Shown here piece by piece: positions 22,807 through 34,554 of a DNA stretch of 64,000 nucleotides. A program made the translations under genes and the position numbers. The stretch comes from Botryosphaeria dothidea (taxonomy: Eukaryota; Ascomycota; Dothideomycetes; Botryosphaeriales; Botryosphaeriaceae): NCBI GenBank assembly GCA_011503125.2, contig WWBZ02000022.1, positions 3,224,001 through 3,288,000 of the forward strand. Direction: 5' to 3'. The notes beneath the pieces are model-generated. The model saw only the letters and a list, made by a program, of their open reading frames with translations, made no database searches and was not told the DNA's origin. Numbering within the stretch: position 1 is the first letter of the stretch; the number at the start of each line of letters is the position of its first letter.

Positions 22807-24421
22807 ATGAATATCGACTTCAAAAAGAAGCCCGTCATCCGTACCCAGACCGTGCTCGTCCGCCGCTCGAATACGCCTGCCCAATCGCCCTCGCCCCAGA
22901 CAACGCCGCGCCCACGCCCCAAGCTGCCCACGCCCGCCAGCAGCAGTCGTCTGAATGGCGCAACCTCGTCGTCCCATGTTGCGGCTGCCGCCAGCAGGAG
23001 GCACGTCTCCGCACCGGCCGTCCCGACTGTCAAGCGCACTCTGATCAAACGCAAGGCCCCGACGCCCGCCACCCCGCTGTCGTCTGACTCTGAGGGCAGC
23101 GACACCGAGGACTTTTTGGACCGCGAGCTCACCCCGCGCAAGCGCATACGTGCCAGCCACTCGCTCGAGCCTGACCTCCACAGGAAAATACGCGCCGCTC
23201 CGCTCAAGGCTGCCGACGGCTCCGACGCACCTGTCAGGTTGAGGATTCTTCACGGCGCAGACCTTGTCAAGAGCGATCATTGGAAAGACGATAGTGTGCA
23301 GGGCTATCACGCGACCAAGGATTTCAAGCCCGCCTTCGAAGGTCTTGACGAGGTTTCGGTTGTGGGCCTGCAATATCCCAGCAAGTCGCAACCCGAAAGG
23401 TACCTAATCCCGGCTTATCTCTCACGACCTGAGACTGACCCTACGCCACAGGTTCTCACTAGTGTATCCCCGCGAGAGCGACGGCTACAAGCCTCTTGAA
23501 GACATCATCCAAAGCGTCGAGACCATCTGCAAACACTATTTTCCGGACGAGGCCGAAACACTGATCGATGAGGGCACAGGCTACCCGCGCCGCCTCAAGC
23601 GCGCGATACAACAGCAGTCCATCTCGGCTTTCAAGGATGTGCTGGCGGAGTTCAACAAGATGGTGAGCGGCGCTGTAGCGTCGGGAAAGACAGACAAGGC
23701 TCTCGATGAATTGCAATCTATGCCGCTGCCGCTCATCGAGTATATACTCTCGCAGACGTACGCCCGCACGGTGTCACCTCGCGTCAACTCGCTCCGCCGC
23801 TACGAAGCTGGCTCGAACAACGTCTACGGCGAGCTACTGCCGCGCTTCGTACATCGTATTTTCCAGGAGACGAAGCTGAAGAGCGACCAGATATTCGTGG
23901 ACCTCGGCTCAGGTGTAGGAAATGTGGTCTTGCAAGCAGCGCTAGAGGTTGGCTGCGAGAGCTGGGGAGTGGAGAGCATGCCAAACCCCTCGTACTGTGC
24001 AAGTCTCCAGAAGAGGGAAATCATGCACCGCGCCCGTCTGTGGAACATTTCGCTCGGCAAGATCAACGTGCTCGCCGACGATTTTCTCGAGAATCAGGAG
24101 GTTGGCCGCGTGCTGAACCGTGCGGACGTTATCGTCGTCAACAACAAGGCTTTTTCGCCGCAATTGAATGGCGCTCTACTGGATAAGTTCCTGGATCTGA
24201 AGGAGGGCGCCAAGATCGTCAGCCTCAAGCCGTTCGTCGACCCGGACCACGAGATCAAGAGCCACAACGTCAACGACAGGGTCAATCTTTTCAGGTGCAC
24301 GGAGAAAGAATATTTCAGCGGTTCGGTGAGCTGGACGGATGAGGGCGGCAAATACTATATCCAGGTCAAGGATCGTAGCAGGTTGGACAAATTTCTGGAG
24401 GGCTCGCGCAGGAGGAGATGA
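22807..24421 (+). CDS. DOT1: Histone H3-K79 methyltransferase DOT1
   Basis: Two exons, 22807-23399 and 23452-24421, give 520 residues; the 52-nt intron (GTACCT..CACAG) sits in an Arg codon (PER|FSLVYPRES). The N-terminal ~150 residues are basic and disordered (VKRTLIKRKAPTP, ELTPRKRIRASH), as expected for nucleosome binding. The catalytic half has the Dot1 fold signatures: VYGELLPRFV, the SAM-binding VDLGSGVGN, WGVESMPNP and the active-site NNKAFSPQLN. The enzyme methylates lysine 79 of histone H3 in the nucleosome core without a SET domain, acting in silencing and DNA-damage response. No key residue appears to be missing. Confidence 0.95.
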
Positions 24422-25671
24422 GGGTTCAAAGAAAAGGAAAAGGATAATGGACGGATTTTGACGACGGTATGGAAAGACATGGGTTTGTGAGTCATCTTGC
24501 ATCAGCGGAACGGGATTTAACATCCAGTCTATTGGTGGATATGCCGGTTTTTTGAAGCGTTCCCAGCGAGGAGTGATTGAGAAAGGAGGCACAACAGCTG
24601 ATTGCTAGGATGCATGGGCTGCCTGTTGATTTTTTCTTTGTGCAAGTTTTTTTTACATCACAGCGCACACAGGTTGCATGGGTGGCTGGTTGGGAAATTG
24701 GTCAGGAGCGGCATCATCCGGTATTGGTAGGTACTTCTTCATTGGAATGGCGGGGCCGCGAGATACCACTTCTTTGATGCATTAACTTTCCCCCTCCCTG
24801 CGTCACTTCGTCCCTTGGGACATTTGATTTCGACTTACTAAAGACGTTCACGTTTTCAGCTCACACGAGCTACGCACATTCACAGAGATAAACGACCCCA
24901 CGGTCTTACTTGATCGCAATTTTTGGGCAGAGAGGGTTCTTCGCCAGATCAGAGTTATGATTTAACGGCTGTAGAGCAGCAATTGAACGATATATTGAGA
25001 ACTGACACTACTCAAATGAATATACTGACACTTCCATGAGACGAACAACCCCTCCAGACATGATCATGTAGTAAAGAGAAAGTGATATATTTGTAAGCGT
25101 ACGAGGAGTTGAAGCATTGTTCAGTAAGAAACACAGGTGGCTTCATGGAATCATTCGTTCACAGTGCCTGAACGTTTGTGCATGGGCATGCTTGGGAGTC
25201 TGAAGCAGACAGTGACAGCTGACTAGCACTTATTCACTATCGGCTTACTCAATACACCTCGACAATAACACCACTGTCAATACGCGTGCCTAACGCATAG
25301 CGCTCGCTAACACGGAAACCGCCTCCATATAAACCTCCACTTGCCCATACTTTCTCTCCACTTTTCCTCCACATCCACGTCCGCATTGTCTGCCCCTACA
25401 GCTATTCAAGCTCTCGGCATCCATTGTGAACAACTCGACTCATACGGCTCCCGCCCCGGACCGCGCATCTTGCGGTCCTGCGCTGTTTTTCTGCGACGAA
25501 CTCCTGCGACTTCTCAACGCAAACGTCCCGAGCACTTCGGCCCCGTGCAAGATCGCTCACCTGGCTGCTATCTTGACGTAGTCATTCCGCACGCTCTTCC
25601 GCCAAGGAAATTACTTCAAAATTTCCTCGCGCGACAATACCATCCACAAACAACAACCACTCTCCGTCGCC
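24422..25671. other. Intergenic between DOT1 and gene B
   Basis: About 1.25 kb with no supported gene. The right part is the promoter and leader of gene B, with a TATA-like box at 25328 and a long CT/CA-rich leader. Confidence 0.45.
25328..25333 (+). promoter_or_regulatory. TATA-like box upstream of gene B
   Basis: Reads TATAAA 339 nt before the ATG at 25672. If real, it implies a leader of roughly 300 nt. Confidence 0.3.
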
Positions 25672-27135
25672 ATGTCCATCCGCATCACCACGACCTCACT
25701 CTACACTACGACCACGGCCACACGCGCCGCAGCTCCTCCTACCATCAGCACCCCCATCATCAACGGCATCATGACGCCGTTTCACGCCAATATTGCGTCC
25801 ACTAACAACACTGACACCATAAACACACCCTCTACCACGACGAGCAATGCGCTCACACGCTACATGCCCCGCCCATTCGTCAACATTGCGGTGCCAGCTT
25901 TTATCGCGCCTGCCAAGGCTCTCCGCTATATCGCCGCCGGCTGGCGAGTCAAGTACGCGCAGCCGAAGAAGTCCGTCGGTGCGGTCACTGTTTCGAAGCT
26001 GTTCGGCGCCCTCATCCCTGGTCATGCGAACCACGCGATTGCGAACGATGACGCAGAAGGTACACTGCGCACTTGCATCCACCGCTATGGAGATCTGAAG
26101 AAGACCGTTTCTTCTACCCCAGTTGAGCCTCCCACGACTTCGGCCAACGATGTCCCCGAGCCTATTCAGGCTATCTCCGAGGAGACAACCGTTCAGAATC
26201 AGGCTACGGTCAATGAAGAGCTTCCTGTTGAGAGGCAGGATACTGTACTCACTGAGCAGGATACATTCGAGTCGCAGGTCTGCTCTGCTACCTCCACTAC
26301 TACTGGGGACTCTGTTGTTGAGGAGGCTTCTGCCGGTCCGCACGAGACCGCCTCCCTCGCTTCCATCACTATACTTGAGGCCGACGAGTTCGGCTTCATG
26401 GCTGAGCTGATTGACGATATGGAAACCTCCACTACTGCTGCGGGTGCCGACCCACCTATCACTCCTACTCACCACACCACCCACAGCCCGGTCACCTCGA
26501 GCTTGTTCGGCGGCGACAAGCTCCAGTCCGAGGCCTTCACATTCAGCGCACCGGCAGCCCTCAGCATGACTGACCCCCATCAGTACCCCACCAACACCAT
26601 CTTCGGCGACAACAAGTTGGAACACGCTGACTTCACATTCACTGCGCCGCGCCCTCTGGTGGACGAGCCTGCCCAAGTCAGCAACTCGTTCGGCACGGCT
26701 GCAATGGAGGCAGCCGCTTTCACGTTCACTGCCGGTCGTCCTCGTCGCGACAGCGATGAGACATCTGCCAGCAGCAGTACCGGCGCTAGCATCTTCTCCT
26801 GCGGCCGCGTCTCGCCGACCTCCAATATGGACAGCTCCGCAAGCTCTGTTGGTGATGACGATACGGATGCGGCACGGAAGATGGAGGCGGCGGTAATTGT
26901 GGAGATGTGGAAGATTGTGAACGACGCGCGCTCTCAGATGCGTCATGACGATTGTGAGAGCAAAAAGAACGAAGAGGAGAAGACCCAGGAATCGGAGAGT
27001 CAGGAGAAGAAGAGCAAGAAGGGTGGAAAGAGCGGCAAGAAGAATGGAGGTAAGAAGAAGGCGGCGGAGGCGAACAAGGCTGCTGTTTGGGGAGGCAGGA
27101 AGAAGGGCGGAAAGAGAGGAAAGAAGAAGAACTGA
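25672..27135 (+). CDS. Orphan protein B with AG-aromatic-x-V motif and FTF repeats
   Basis: One exon of 487 residues. Residues 1-65 are Thr/Ser-rich. Residues 70-95 carry the shared compact segment (VNIAVPAFIAP, Tyr86, then AAGWRVKY). A long acidic Glu/Thr/Val-rich linker follows. Three imperfect repeats of about 30 residues then each pair a Phe-Gly with a Phe-Thr-Phe (LFGGDKLQSEAFTF; IFGDNKLEHADFTF; SFGTAAMEAAAFTF), somewhat like nucleoporin FxFG spacing. Next come a Ser-rich stretch, a helix (ARKMEAAVIVEMWKIVNDAR) and a Lys/Gly-rich basic tail (GGKSGKKNGGKKKAAE). No signal peptide or membrane span is visible. A 565-residue open frame on the opposite strand is a composition shadow. Function is unknown. 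Confidence 0.75.
   Translation: MSIRITTTSLYTTTTATRAAAPPTISTPIINGIMTPFHANIASTNNTDTINTPSTTTSNALTRYMPRPFVNIAVPAFIAPAKALRYIAAGWRVKYAQPKKSVGAVTVSKLFGALIPGHANHAIANDDAEGTLRTCIHRYGDLKKTVSSTPVEPPTTSANDVPEPIQAISEETTVQNQATVNEELPVERQDTVLTEQDTFESQVCSATSTTTGDSVVEEASAGPHETASLASITILEADEFGFMAELIDDMETSTTAAGADPPITPTHHTTHSPVTSSLFGGDKLQSEAFTFSAPAALSMTDPHQYPTNTIFGDNKLEHADFTFTAPRPLVDEPAQVSNSFGTAAMEAAAFTFTAGRPRRDSDETSASSSTGASIFSCGRVSPTSNMDSSASSVGDDDTDAARKMEAAVIVEMWKIVNDARSQMRHDDCESKKNEEEKTQESESQEKKSKKGGKSGKKNGGKKKAAEANKAAVWGGRKKGGKRGKKKN
26500..26745 (+). repeat. Three FG..FTF protein repeats in gene B
   Basis: Three diverged in-frame units spaced about 90 nt apart. Each encodes Phe-Gly, a short charged helix and Phe-Thr-Phe-(Ser/Thr)-Ala. 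They differ at many positions, so the duplication is old or under relaxed constraint between the Phe residues. Confidence 0.7.
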
Positions 27136-27706
27136 ACGGGGAAAGAGGATCAGTGTTATTCGAGCTCTTCTTGTATATGCGCGTTTCGATTCTCTTTTCT
27201 TTTTGGTGCTGGTTTGGTATTCATGGGCTAGGGGTGTCAATGGTTTGACTTGATTGAGGCAGAAAACAGAGGATGGCTGTATTCTACACAATGCGTTGCG
27301 GTGCTTTGGGTTTTCGGTCTGCCACTTCGGACATTGTTTTTTTTTTTCAGTTCGATTGAGTGGTATTTGAACTTCATTGGGTTCGTTTTTCAATATGGAA
27401 AGGGGTGTCTTTTACAATGCGCAATAGCTTCATGTCTGTCGACTTTCCATGAGGTCCCAGACTGGGATGGTAGTTGGTATCAGACTCTATACTATCTATG
27501 CTATCAAAACAAAGAAACCAAGAATATGAAAGCGCTAGCAAAGACAGAAACGCAGGACACTGCATTAATGAAATCGTGGACCGTTCCACCCCATGACTCT
27601 CCATCAGACCAACCTTTACTCGAGCCCAATTCCATTTGCCGGACTCGATCCTCTCTTGATACAACTACTCCGTCCCGCCTACCATTTTCAACGAGAACGG
27701 TATCCC
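27136..27706. other. Convergent 3' flanks
   Basis: It lies between the stop of gene B (plus) and the stop of the RTA1-like gene (minus). T-rich tracts are present; I see no coding region. Confidence 0.45.
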
Positions 27707-28912
27707 TCAACCCATCAGCCCTCCAACCCTCACACTCCCCTCTTTCCCTTCCCCCTCCTCCCCCGCCTCGACCGTTGTCGCCGTCGAGAATGGCCGGCTT
27801 CCCATCTCCATATCCCGCGTCTTACCGCGAGCACCCTTCAGAGCCCCCGCCGGATGCACCACATTAAACACGAAGACCGCACCCACCATCATCGCGCCGT
27901 CCAACACGATGAAATATACCTCATGCGTGATCAAATACCCATCCCACCCCTCCAGCAGCTCCACCGTCCGATAAATGCTCCTCACATAGATAAACGCCAC
28001 GCCCACCACCATCGTGGCGACCAGCACCTTCACCCTCCGATCCAGCCCTTTCGCGCGCCGCAGGAAGGCGGCGAAGAGCCCGCAGAAGACGGTTATGGCG
28101 GCCATCTGGAAGACGATGCCGGCGACCATGATGTTCGTGCCGGGCGCCGTGTCTTTGGGGGGTGTCGCGGACGAGGCGACGGACGCCATGCCGCCGCCGA
28201 TGGCCTGCAGCACGAGCGAGACAACGTCGGCGGTGCAGAAGAGGATGAGGTAGGTGCGCGGGCGGAGGGGCGAGGTGTGCGGACCGGACAGGGTGATGAG
28301 GCGGCCGAGGATGACGTAGATTGCGGCGGTCCAGAAGGTGGGTGCTGTTGATTGGAGGGTGGGTGTTAGCGGCTGGGTGTTCTGATCGTGGTGCTCTGTG
28401 CTGGGAAGGGGAGAGCGAAGGCGTGGTGTGGTGGTGCAGTCGTTGAGCAGACTGGGTCTGGATAGAAGTATTGGATGGAGAGAGCCGTCCTGAGGCTTCT
28501 AATGCTTGCCCTCTATGCCGATACTCCAGTCCAACCTGTGTTCAGGGAAAAGAACATACCGATGATCAGTGTTGTGATTTGCATCAGAAAAGCATCATTA
28601 TTGTAAGGACAAGAGGCAGACCATGTTCTACCAATCCATCCGATGACCTCCGCTGTTGTTGAGAAACAGTCAGTATCATGTTGCTTCCGATCGGTAAAGG
28701 TCAGATCAAGGGGCACACTCACTCAAACCGCCAATAGCGAATAACAGCGTCCACCACTGTCGGGTCCATGCTGACTGGACGAGATGCAATAGAGTTGAGA
28801 CACCGAAGAGGGCTGTGAAAGTTATCCCAGCGGCTTCGGATGGTACGTAGCCGTATGATGTCTTGACGCCTGGCTGGTATGCGGTGCAGCCTGTCCGAAG
28901 TTCGGCGTCCAT
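27707..28912 (-). CDS. RTA1-like 7-TM protein
   Basis: Three exons, 28912-28723, 28652-28560 and 28344-27707, give 306 residues. Introns are 70 nt (GTGAGT..ACAG) and 215 nt (GTATGT..ACAG), with phase kept at both joins. About seven hydrophobic spans and the sequence VIGWIGRTWSAS, FLMQITTLIIGAPTFWTAAIYVILGRLI and the late YVRSIYRTVELLEGWDGYLITHEVYFIVLDG are characteristic of the fungal RTA1 (lipid-translocating exporter, RTM1/RSB1) family. Members are plasma-membrane or vacuolar proteins linked to resistance to toxic lipids and sterol drugs. The last ~50 residues are cytosolic, Gly/Glu-rich and variable. Start 28912 (MDAELRTGCTAYQPG) gives the usual short luminal N terminus with one Cys. Confidence 0.9.
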
Positions 28913-30218
28913 GTTTGGCAGCCCTTCAGGAGGTGTATGTGATTTAAGAGATGATGACTTAAAGTAGTGATAAAGAGGAAAAGTGGTGTGCAATTAGAAG
29001 ATGACCATGTCCAACGGCCGGATTTTGCGGTTTAAGTGTTTTGGCAGCGCAAGATTTTTTCCCAATCACCGCAAAGAGACGGACTCGTGTTGAGCCCACA
29101 TGGCTCCTTGGAAACCGGCCCATCCGCAAGCCACCGAGGCAGTGCGATGGTGGACCAGGCATGATGGTCAGCCCTTCAGGCGTCAGTTCGATGTGTAACT
29201 TCGAAGACTCACTCGCGATGATTACCGGATTGGGAATCCAAAGCGCGGCGACCGGGCTGATATTTTCGCCGAAAGGACGCGAGTGTTCTGCCGCGTAGCA
29301 TGATGGCCGCTTACGTATGCCGAGGCGTAGTGCAGCGGAAAGGATGGGGCTCGGCCTCAGGCTGTACGATAGGCATGTTGGCTGCGCTATGCTCAAAGCG
29401 GTAAAAGTGTCGCGAGATTCTCGTAGCCTACCGTATGGCTCTGCTGGCTGTTGGTCCAGGCTTGTGAGATACAAGTTCCGTATAGAACCTGCTATACGTT
29501 TTATCACCTTTCTTTTTGCCCCTTCTTCAGCTTCTTTCTGTGCGGATGAAATTGTGTAGATTGAAGCCCATCCTTCGGTAGCCTTCTCGTCAGTGGCTCC
29601 TCCGTCGATACTGAAGTATGCTCCTAATTGTTGAAACAAGGAATCATCCGTACAATCATGCGTAATGCAAATTAAGTATGACCGTCCTGAACAGGCTCCG
29701 GCAGGTGTTGCACGCGACGAAACGACCTGCCTTGTCATGGACCTAAAAGGACTTGCCCGTACTCATACCCCGTCTGCTCTGCGGCACACTCCGGAAGAGC
29801 CGAGATACTGATTCACGCACCTAGTCTATACCAGGAGACTCGAGGAAGGCAGAACTTTTCAATGGACACCAGTACCCTAAATATATAGCACTTTGATGTC
29901 AACCGAACGGCACCGGTCATGATGCCAACAAATCCACTCCGCGGATCGCACTCCATTCAGACTCACACTCTCCTCGACCTATACCTCGAGTAAAAAACAT
30001 CTCAGCTAAACGAAAATTCAAACGGATATGGAGAAAGCCATACGCCCACCACTCCATCGCTCCCATGAATCTCCCCAAAACGTCTTCCACCTTCCCCTCT
30101 GCCACCCCATCTGCTCGTTCTGGGCATCAAGCCAGAAAATACGTGAAAGACGAAGCGAGCAAAAAAAAAAAAAGTTCGAACAAAAATTAGAAAGCAGGAA
30201 ACACCATCACCAAGCTAC
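28913..30218. other. Intergenic between RTA1-like gene and SCC3
   Basis: It holds the RTA1-like promoter side and the SCC3 3' flank (including an A13 run at 30161-30173). The 259-residue minus frame at 28959-29738 has no recognisable domain and I do not call it. Confidence 0.4.
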
Positions 30219-33200
30219 TCAGTCCCCGATAACACTCTCCTCCTCTGCCTCCTGCTCACCCTCACCCTCCTTCTCTGCTGCGCCCTCATCCGCCATCTCC
30301 TCATCTCCATCCTCGACCAAGCCCTCTCTGCGCAGCTCCTCTTCCTCGTCGCGGTGCTCTTCTTCCTCATCCGTCTCCACCCCCACCAACTCATTGCTCT
30401 TCTCGCCCTTCTTCTTTGCAGCTTGCTGCTGTTGCTGCTGGTTCTGCTGTGGCGGCGCGCTCTGACCCCTACTCTTCGTCCTCGCCCCCCTGGCACCCTT
30501 CTTCCCCTTGTCCGTACCGACGTCGAGATACGCCAGCACCTCCTTAAAGTTTGGGCCCAGCTTATTCCTGTTTCTCTCGAGTCTCTTCCTTACAGGGCCG
30601 GGGCCGTCGTCCTCCCTCTCCTCGCCATCCTCGTCAGTCGCGTCGACCACGCCGCCGAGAGTAGCCAGAACGAGCTTGGACGCGAGCTCGCAGAGGCGCT
30701 GCTCCGCGAACAGGACTTCCTGCGCGCCCGCATCCGCACCCTCGTCGACATCGTCCTCATCATCCGAGCTTTCCGGGTCGTCGTCGACGTCGACGGGATC
30801 ATCGTCGTCCGCGACGTCGATATTGCGGCCGGCCTTCTTGGCGAAGTGCTTCTCGGCCGCGGCGAGGAGTTGGAGCAGCGTCTTCTGAGTGTCTTTGTTG
30901 ATCTCAAGGAGCAGTGCCATGAAGTCGTCCTCGTCGGAGTCATTGACCGCGTTGTCGACGTCCATGCCTGCACCGTTGCCGTTGGTGGCTGTGGCCTTCT
31001 CGCGACGGCGTTTGGCGTCCCGCTTGGCCTGCGCATCGCGGAGAGTGGTGAAGAGGGTGCTGAGATCCAATAAAATTCCTGCGACGGCCAGGCGCAACTC
31101 GTCAGCACCCTGGCGCTTGCGAAGAACTTCTTCGATGGCGGCAACGGTTGCGTCGCGGCGGTAAGCCACGGCCTCCACATCTTCCGGCGGGACAGTCCCT
31201 GTTATGAGGATAGATTGCTCCCATGAGCGGACTTTCCACATGAAGTAGAAGAGCAGAGAACGCGCAGCGTTGGCTACAACGCCATCCTCCACCGCAGAGA
31301 GTGAGGTGTCGGTTGAAGAGTTGGGAACGCCGCGACGAAGCAGCTCAATCAGGATGTCGATGGCATTTTCTGCAGGATTGGCGTCTTGACTCTTTCTGCT
31401 TTTTGTCTTCTTCGTCGAGGCTGCTGGAGGTGGTGCTTCAAGGGGCTCGGTGCAGTCGGATATGCTGGCCAGTTTGGAAATGCGGAGGACAGTATTCGAG
31501 ATCGCGGATAGTACATTTCCGCTGAGATTTCCCCTCACCATTAAGCCCTTGCCCTTCTTCAATGCATGCAGTGCTGCAACAGTGTCTTCCCACAGAGCCT
31601 GCAACTTGCCTTCAGTGATTTCTCCCAGCTCTTCGTAGCTCTTTGCATGCAGCAAGGCGCGGCTTGCTTCTACCAGCACAGCCTCGTTACCGTGGCTCAA
31701 AAACTGCTTGTTGATGTCATCTAGCAGCGTTGAATAGGTCGTAGAATCTTGTCTGAGCTCCTGGAACACATCCAGGTTGAGAACATGTTCAAGGCGCAAT
31801 ACGGCGGATGCAGCTTCCGGAACAGCACCAAACTTGTTCAACAGACGAGGAATTAGAGTAGCGAGGTGGCGCGCAGCAACATCTTGTTCCTCGTCCAACT
31901 CTTGCCTTTCGCGTTTGTTCTTCTTCTTATCTTTGCCAGCTTCGACTGCACGAGTTAGCTTCAGCTTGACGGATGCATTGAGAATGTCAAGAAGGACAAT
32001 TTCTTCCTTCTCATTGAGCTTGCATTCCTCCTTCAATCCGGTCTCAGGGTCATCTGTTGCCCCATTCTGCTGAGCACCTGCCGCAGATTGCGAGTGGTCG
32101 AAGAGAAGGTAGCCAGCTATCACTTCCCATTCCTGGATTTCTGGGATTGCGTCGTACAATGCTTCCGCAGCAACACAGATTCGTGATTCCATGCCGTTGG
32201 CCACTAGCATATAGCCATTTGACACGGGCAATCGTTCGATCTGGCTAGGAAGGGAATGATCCTCCTCATCATATGCCGATAAGGACTCCACTAGAGACTT
32301 GAGCTTCAGCCACTCTAGTCTCGGGTTCTCGTAGTCGTCATCGCCTTCTTCATTGTTCAAAGCTTCGTCGAGCGCTTCCTTCCCGCCAAGCTCGTCTATT
32401 CTCTGCTCGGTAATCTCAGAGATGTTTTCCGCGAAGAATTCGACAACAGCCTTTCGCACACGAGGATCCGCGTCGAAGATCAGTCTTCCAACAGAATCGA
32501 CATCATCCGGTTCTATTAGGCCTGCCTGGCGAAGAAGATCCAGAAGCTCCACACTGGCAGCACGGACATGTGCGTCCGCATCCTGTGTGGCCATCTCCAC
32601 CATTCGGGAACGAAACCTCTCTGTGAATGTCCTCAGACCGCCTAGCTTGTCAGAATCGTCAAACAATCTCTGCAATTGCTTCACGACTTCCAACCTCGTC
32701 GCAGCGTTGACATCTGAAAGGATCCAGCCAAGATATCTGATGTGCTGGCCGTCGAAGAACATATCTGGGTAGGTCATGATCCAGTTTCCCAGGCCTATCA
32801 CGCACTCCGTCCGTATCCTGGGATCCACGTCGCGATACCTGTGAATGAAAACTTCATCGAAGGAGTTTTTGATCACACTGTTCAGATGCTCTAGCCTCTC
32901 ATTGGCGGCATTGATCTTCTTGTCCAGCTCCGCTAATCTCGCTCTGTTCTTGCCAGACTTCTTTGCTTCTGTCTCTTTTAATCTAATGACCTTGGCGTTG
33001 GCCTCGATTATCTTCGCTCCGACCGCGCAAAGCGCGCTGATGATGCTAATGGACACGACAGTTGCGGTGTGACGGAACGGACGGCTGTTCGCAGAGGACA
33101 TGGTGTTGATCCAAGTGTCGATGTTTTCAAGAACTGTCGGCTTCGTCCAGAGCAGTTCAGACTCAGCCAGGGTCTCGATGAGTGAGGTGAAGAAGTCGAT

Positions 33201-34060
33201 CATATTATGGCGAAAGTTTGCCGACCCCTTGCCCTTCTGGATCAAGGGATACTCCACGATATCTTGCTGTACGCACGTAAGTATCAGGCAGTCGCTGAGC
33301 TTCCAATGTACTCACCGCTTGGTACTCATCCTGAATGTCTCCGAGCTTGCTTGTCACGCTGTCCGGATCTTCGATGTTGTGAGCCTCGATCTTCAGGTCG
33401 CAGCCCGCACACCTCAGCACGAAGTTGACCAGTGCTGCCAATTCCTCCGTCTCATTTTCTTCGAACCTCTGCACCCATTGCGCGGCGACGTCATTCAGAC
33501 TCTGGTTACCAGCGAACACCTCACCTGGCAGCACAAATTACGTCAGCACTCAGCAACCCCCCAAGGAACCTCGCGCACATACTGAAAAGGCCGCCAGCTT
33601 CCTCTGCCGCTGCTACCTTGCTGGGGCGAGTCTTACGCGGCTTCTTCGTCTTGGTAGCTGGACGAATAGCCAGGCTGAGCGTGTCACCATTGGGCTTGCT
33701 CTTCTTTGCGGCCGGTTTCTTCTGGGGCGTCGATTTCGCCTTGGCAGCAGCCTGGCGCTTCTTCTTGCGCTGCTTGTCGCGCACTTCCTCGTCGTCGGGC
33801 TCGCTCTCGCTGGTCTCATCGTCCTCCTCGGAACCTTCGTCCGTGTCGTCTTCGTCATGCGCGTCAGCGTCCGCGCCGCGTTTGCGCTTCGTTGCAGGCG
33901 TCCGGGCGGTCGAGTAGATGGTCTCAGGCTTCTTAGTCACGCGTCCAGACTTGCGGCGCGCAGTGGTCGTTGTGGTGTTATCTTCGGCGGGGGAAGAGCG
34001 CGTTTGCTGCGCGTCGGCATCGGGCGACGAGGGCTCCATGCTGGAGATGCGCGCGGGCAT
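30219..34060 (-). CDS. SCC3: Cohesin subunit SCC3/STAG (nuclear)
   Basis: Three exons, 34060-33583, 33524-33316 and 33266-30219, give 1244 residues; introns are 58 nt (GTATGT..CCAG) and 49 nt (GTGAGT..ACAG). Order: Lys/Asp/Glu-rich nuclear N terminus (~155 residues), then the STAG region (WVQRFEENETEELAALVNFV, NMIDFFTSLIETLAESELLW), then the stromalin conserved domain (NSFDEVFIHRYRDVDPRIR, ECVIGLGNWIMTYPDMFFDG, RYLGWILSDVNAATRLE), a long HEAT-like helical middle, and a strongly acidic C-terminal tail with a Gln run. It binds the Scc1 kleisin in the cohesin ring and recruits loaders in sister-chromatid cohesion. Start 34039 (MEPSSPDAD) is an equally good alternative. It is divergent from UreD. 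Confidence 0.93.
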
Positions 34061-34554
34061 GAGAAGGAAAGAAAGTGTGCGCAGGCGTGGGAGCGGAACT
34101 CAAGAGGAAGGGGAGGCGAACACGGCGCAGCAAGCTTGGAATGGAGGCGCGGGAGATAAATGGCGCCAGACGCGTAGCAGTGCGGGCGTGCTGGACAAGG
34201 GGCGCGCGATGAAGATGCCGCCGTGCGGGTCGGAGGGCTGCTTTGTACGGGCCAGATGCCGGGGGTCAGCGTCGCAGCATCGGACGCGCGCAGGTCGGCG
34301 GTGTTGATGGGAGACGCGTTACTTGCGGTCGACGGCGGAGGCCTTGCTTGGCGGGCTCGTGCCAGGCCGCCCCAAGCCACTAAGCCCATTGGCCAATTGC
34401 TTGCCCCTCCATCTCCGCTCTCCATCACCACCATGCCTGCACCTGCCGCAGTGAGAGCTGTCAGGTGGTCGCAAGTCGGGTATTGCTTTTCGCTCAGGTC
34501 CAGAGAATCACTTTCTTCCTTCATCATGATATAATATCCTGCGAGCCGTCCAAA
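34061..34554. other. Divergent promoter between SCC3 and UreD
   Basis: 494 nt between two start codons on opposite strands. No coding region is supported; the GC-rich centre probably carries both promoters. Confidence 0.45.

Noticed and set aside
25696..27393. 565-residue open frame on the minus strand opposite gene B
   Set aside because: Leu/Arg-rich shadow of a Thr/Ser/Glu-rich gene; no domain or splice context, while the plus strand carries the shared motif and repeats.
28959..29738. 259-residue minus-strand open frame
   Set aside because: No recognisable domain, no good start context, overlaps the RTA1-like gene's upstream side; likely chance.
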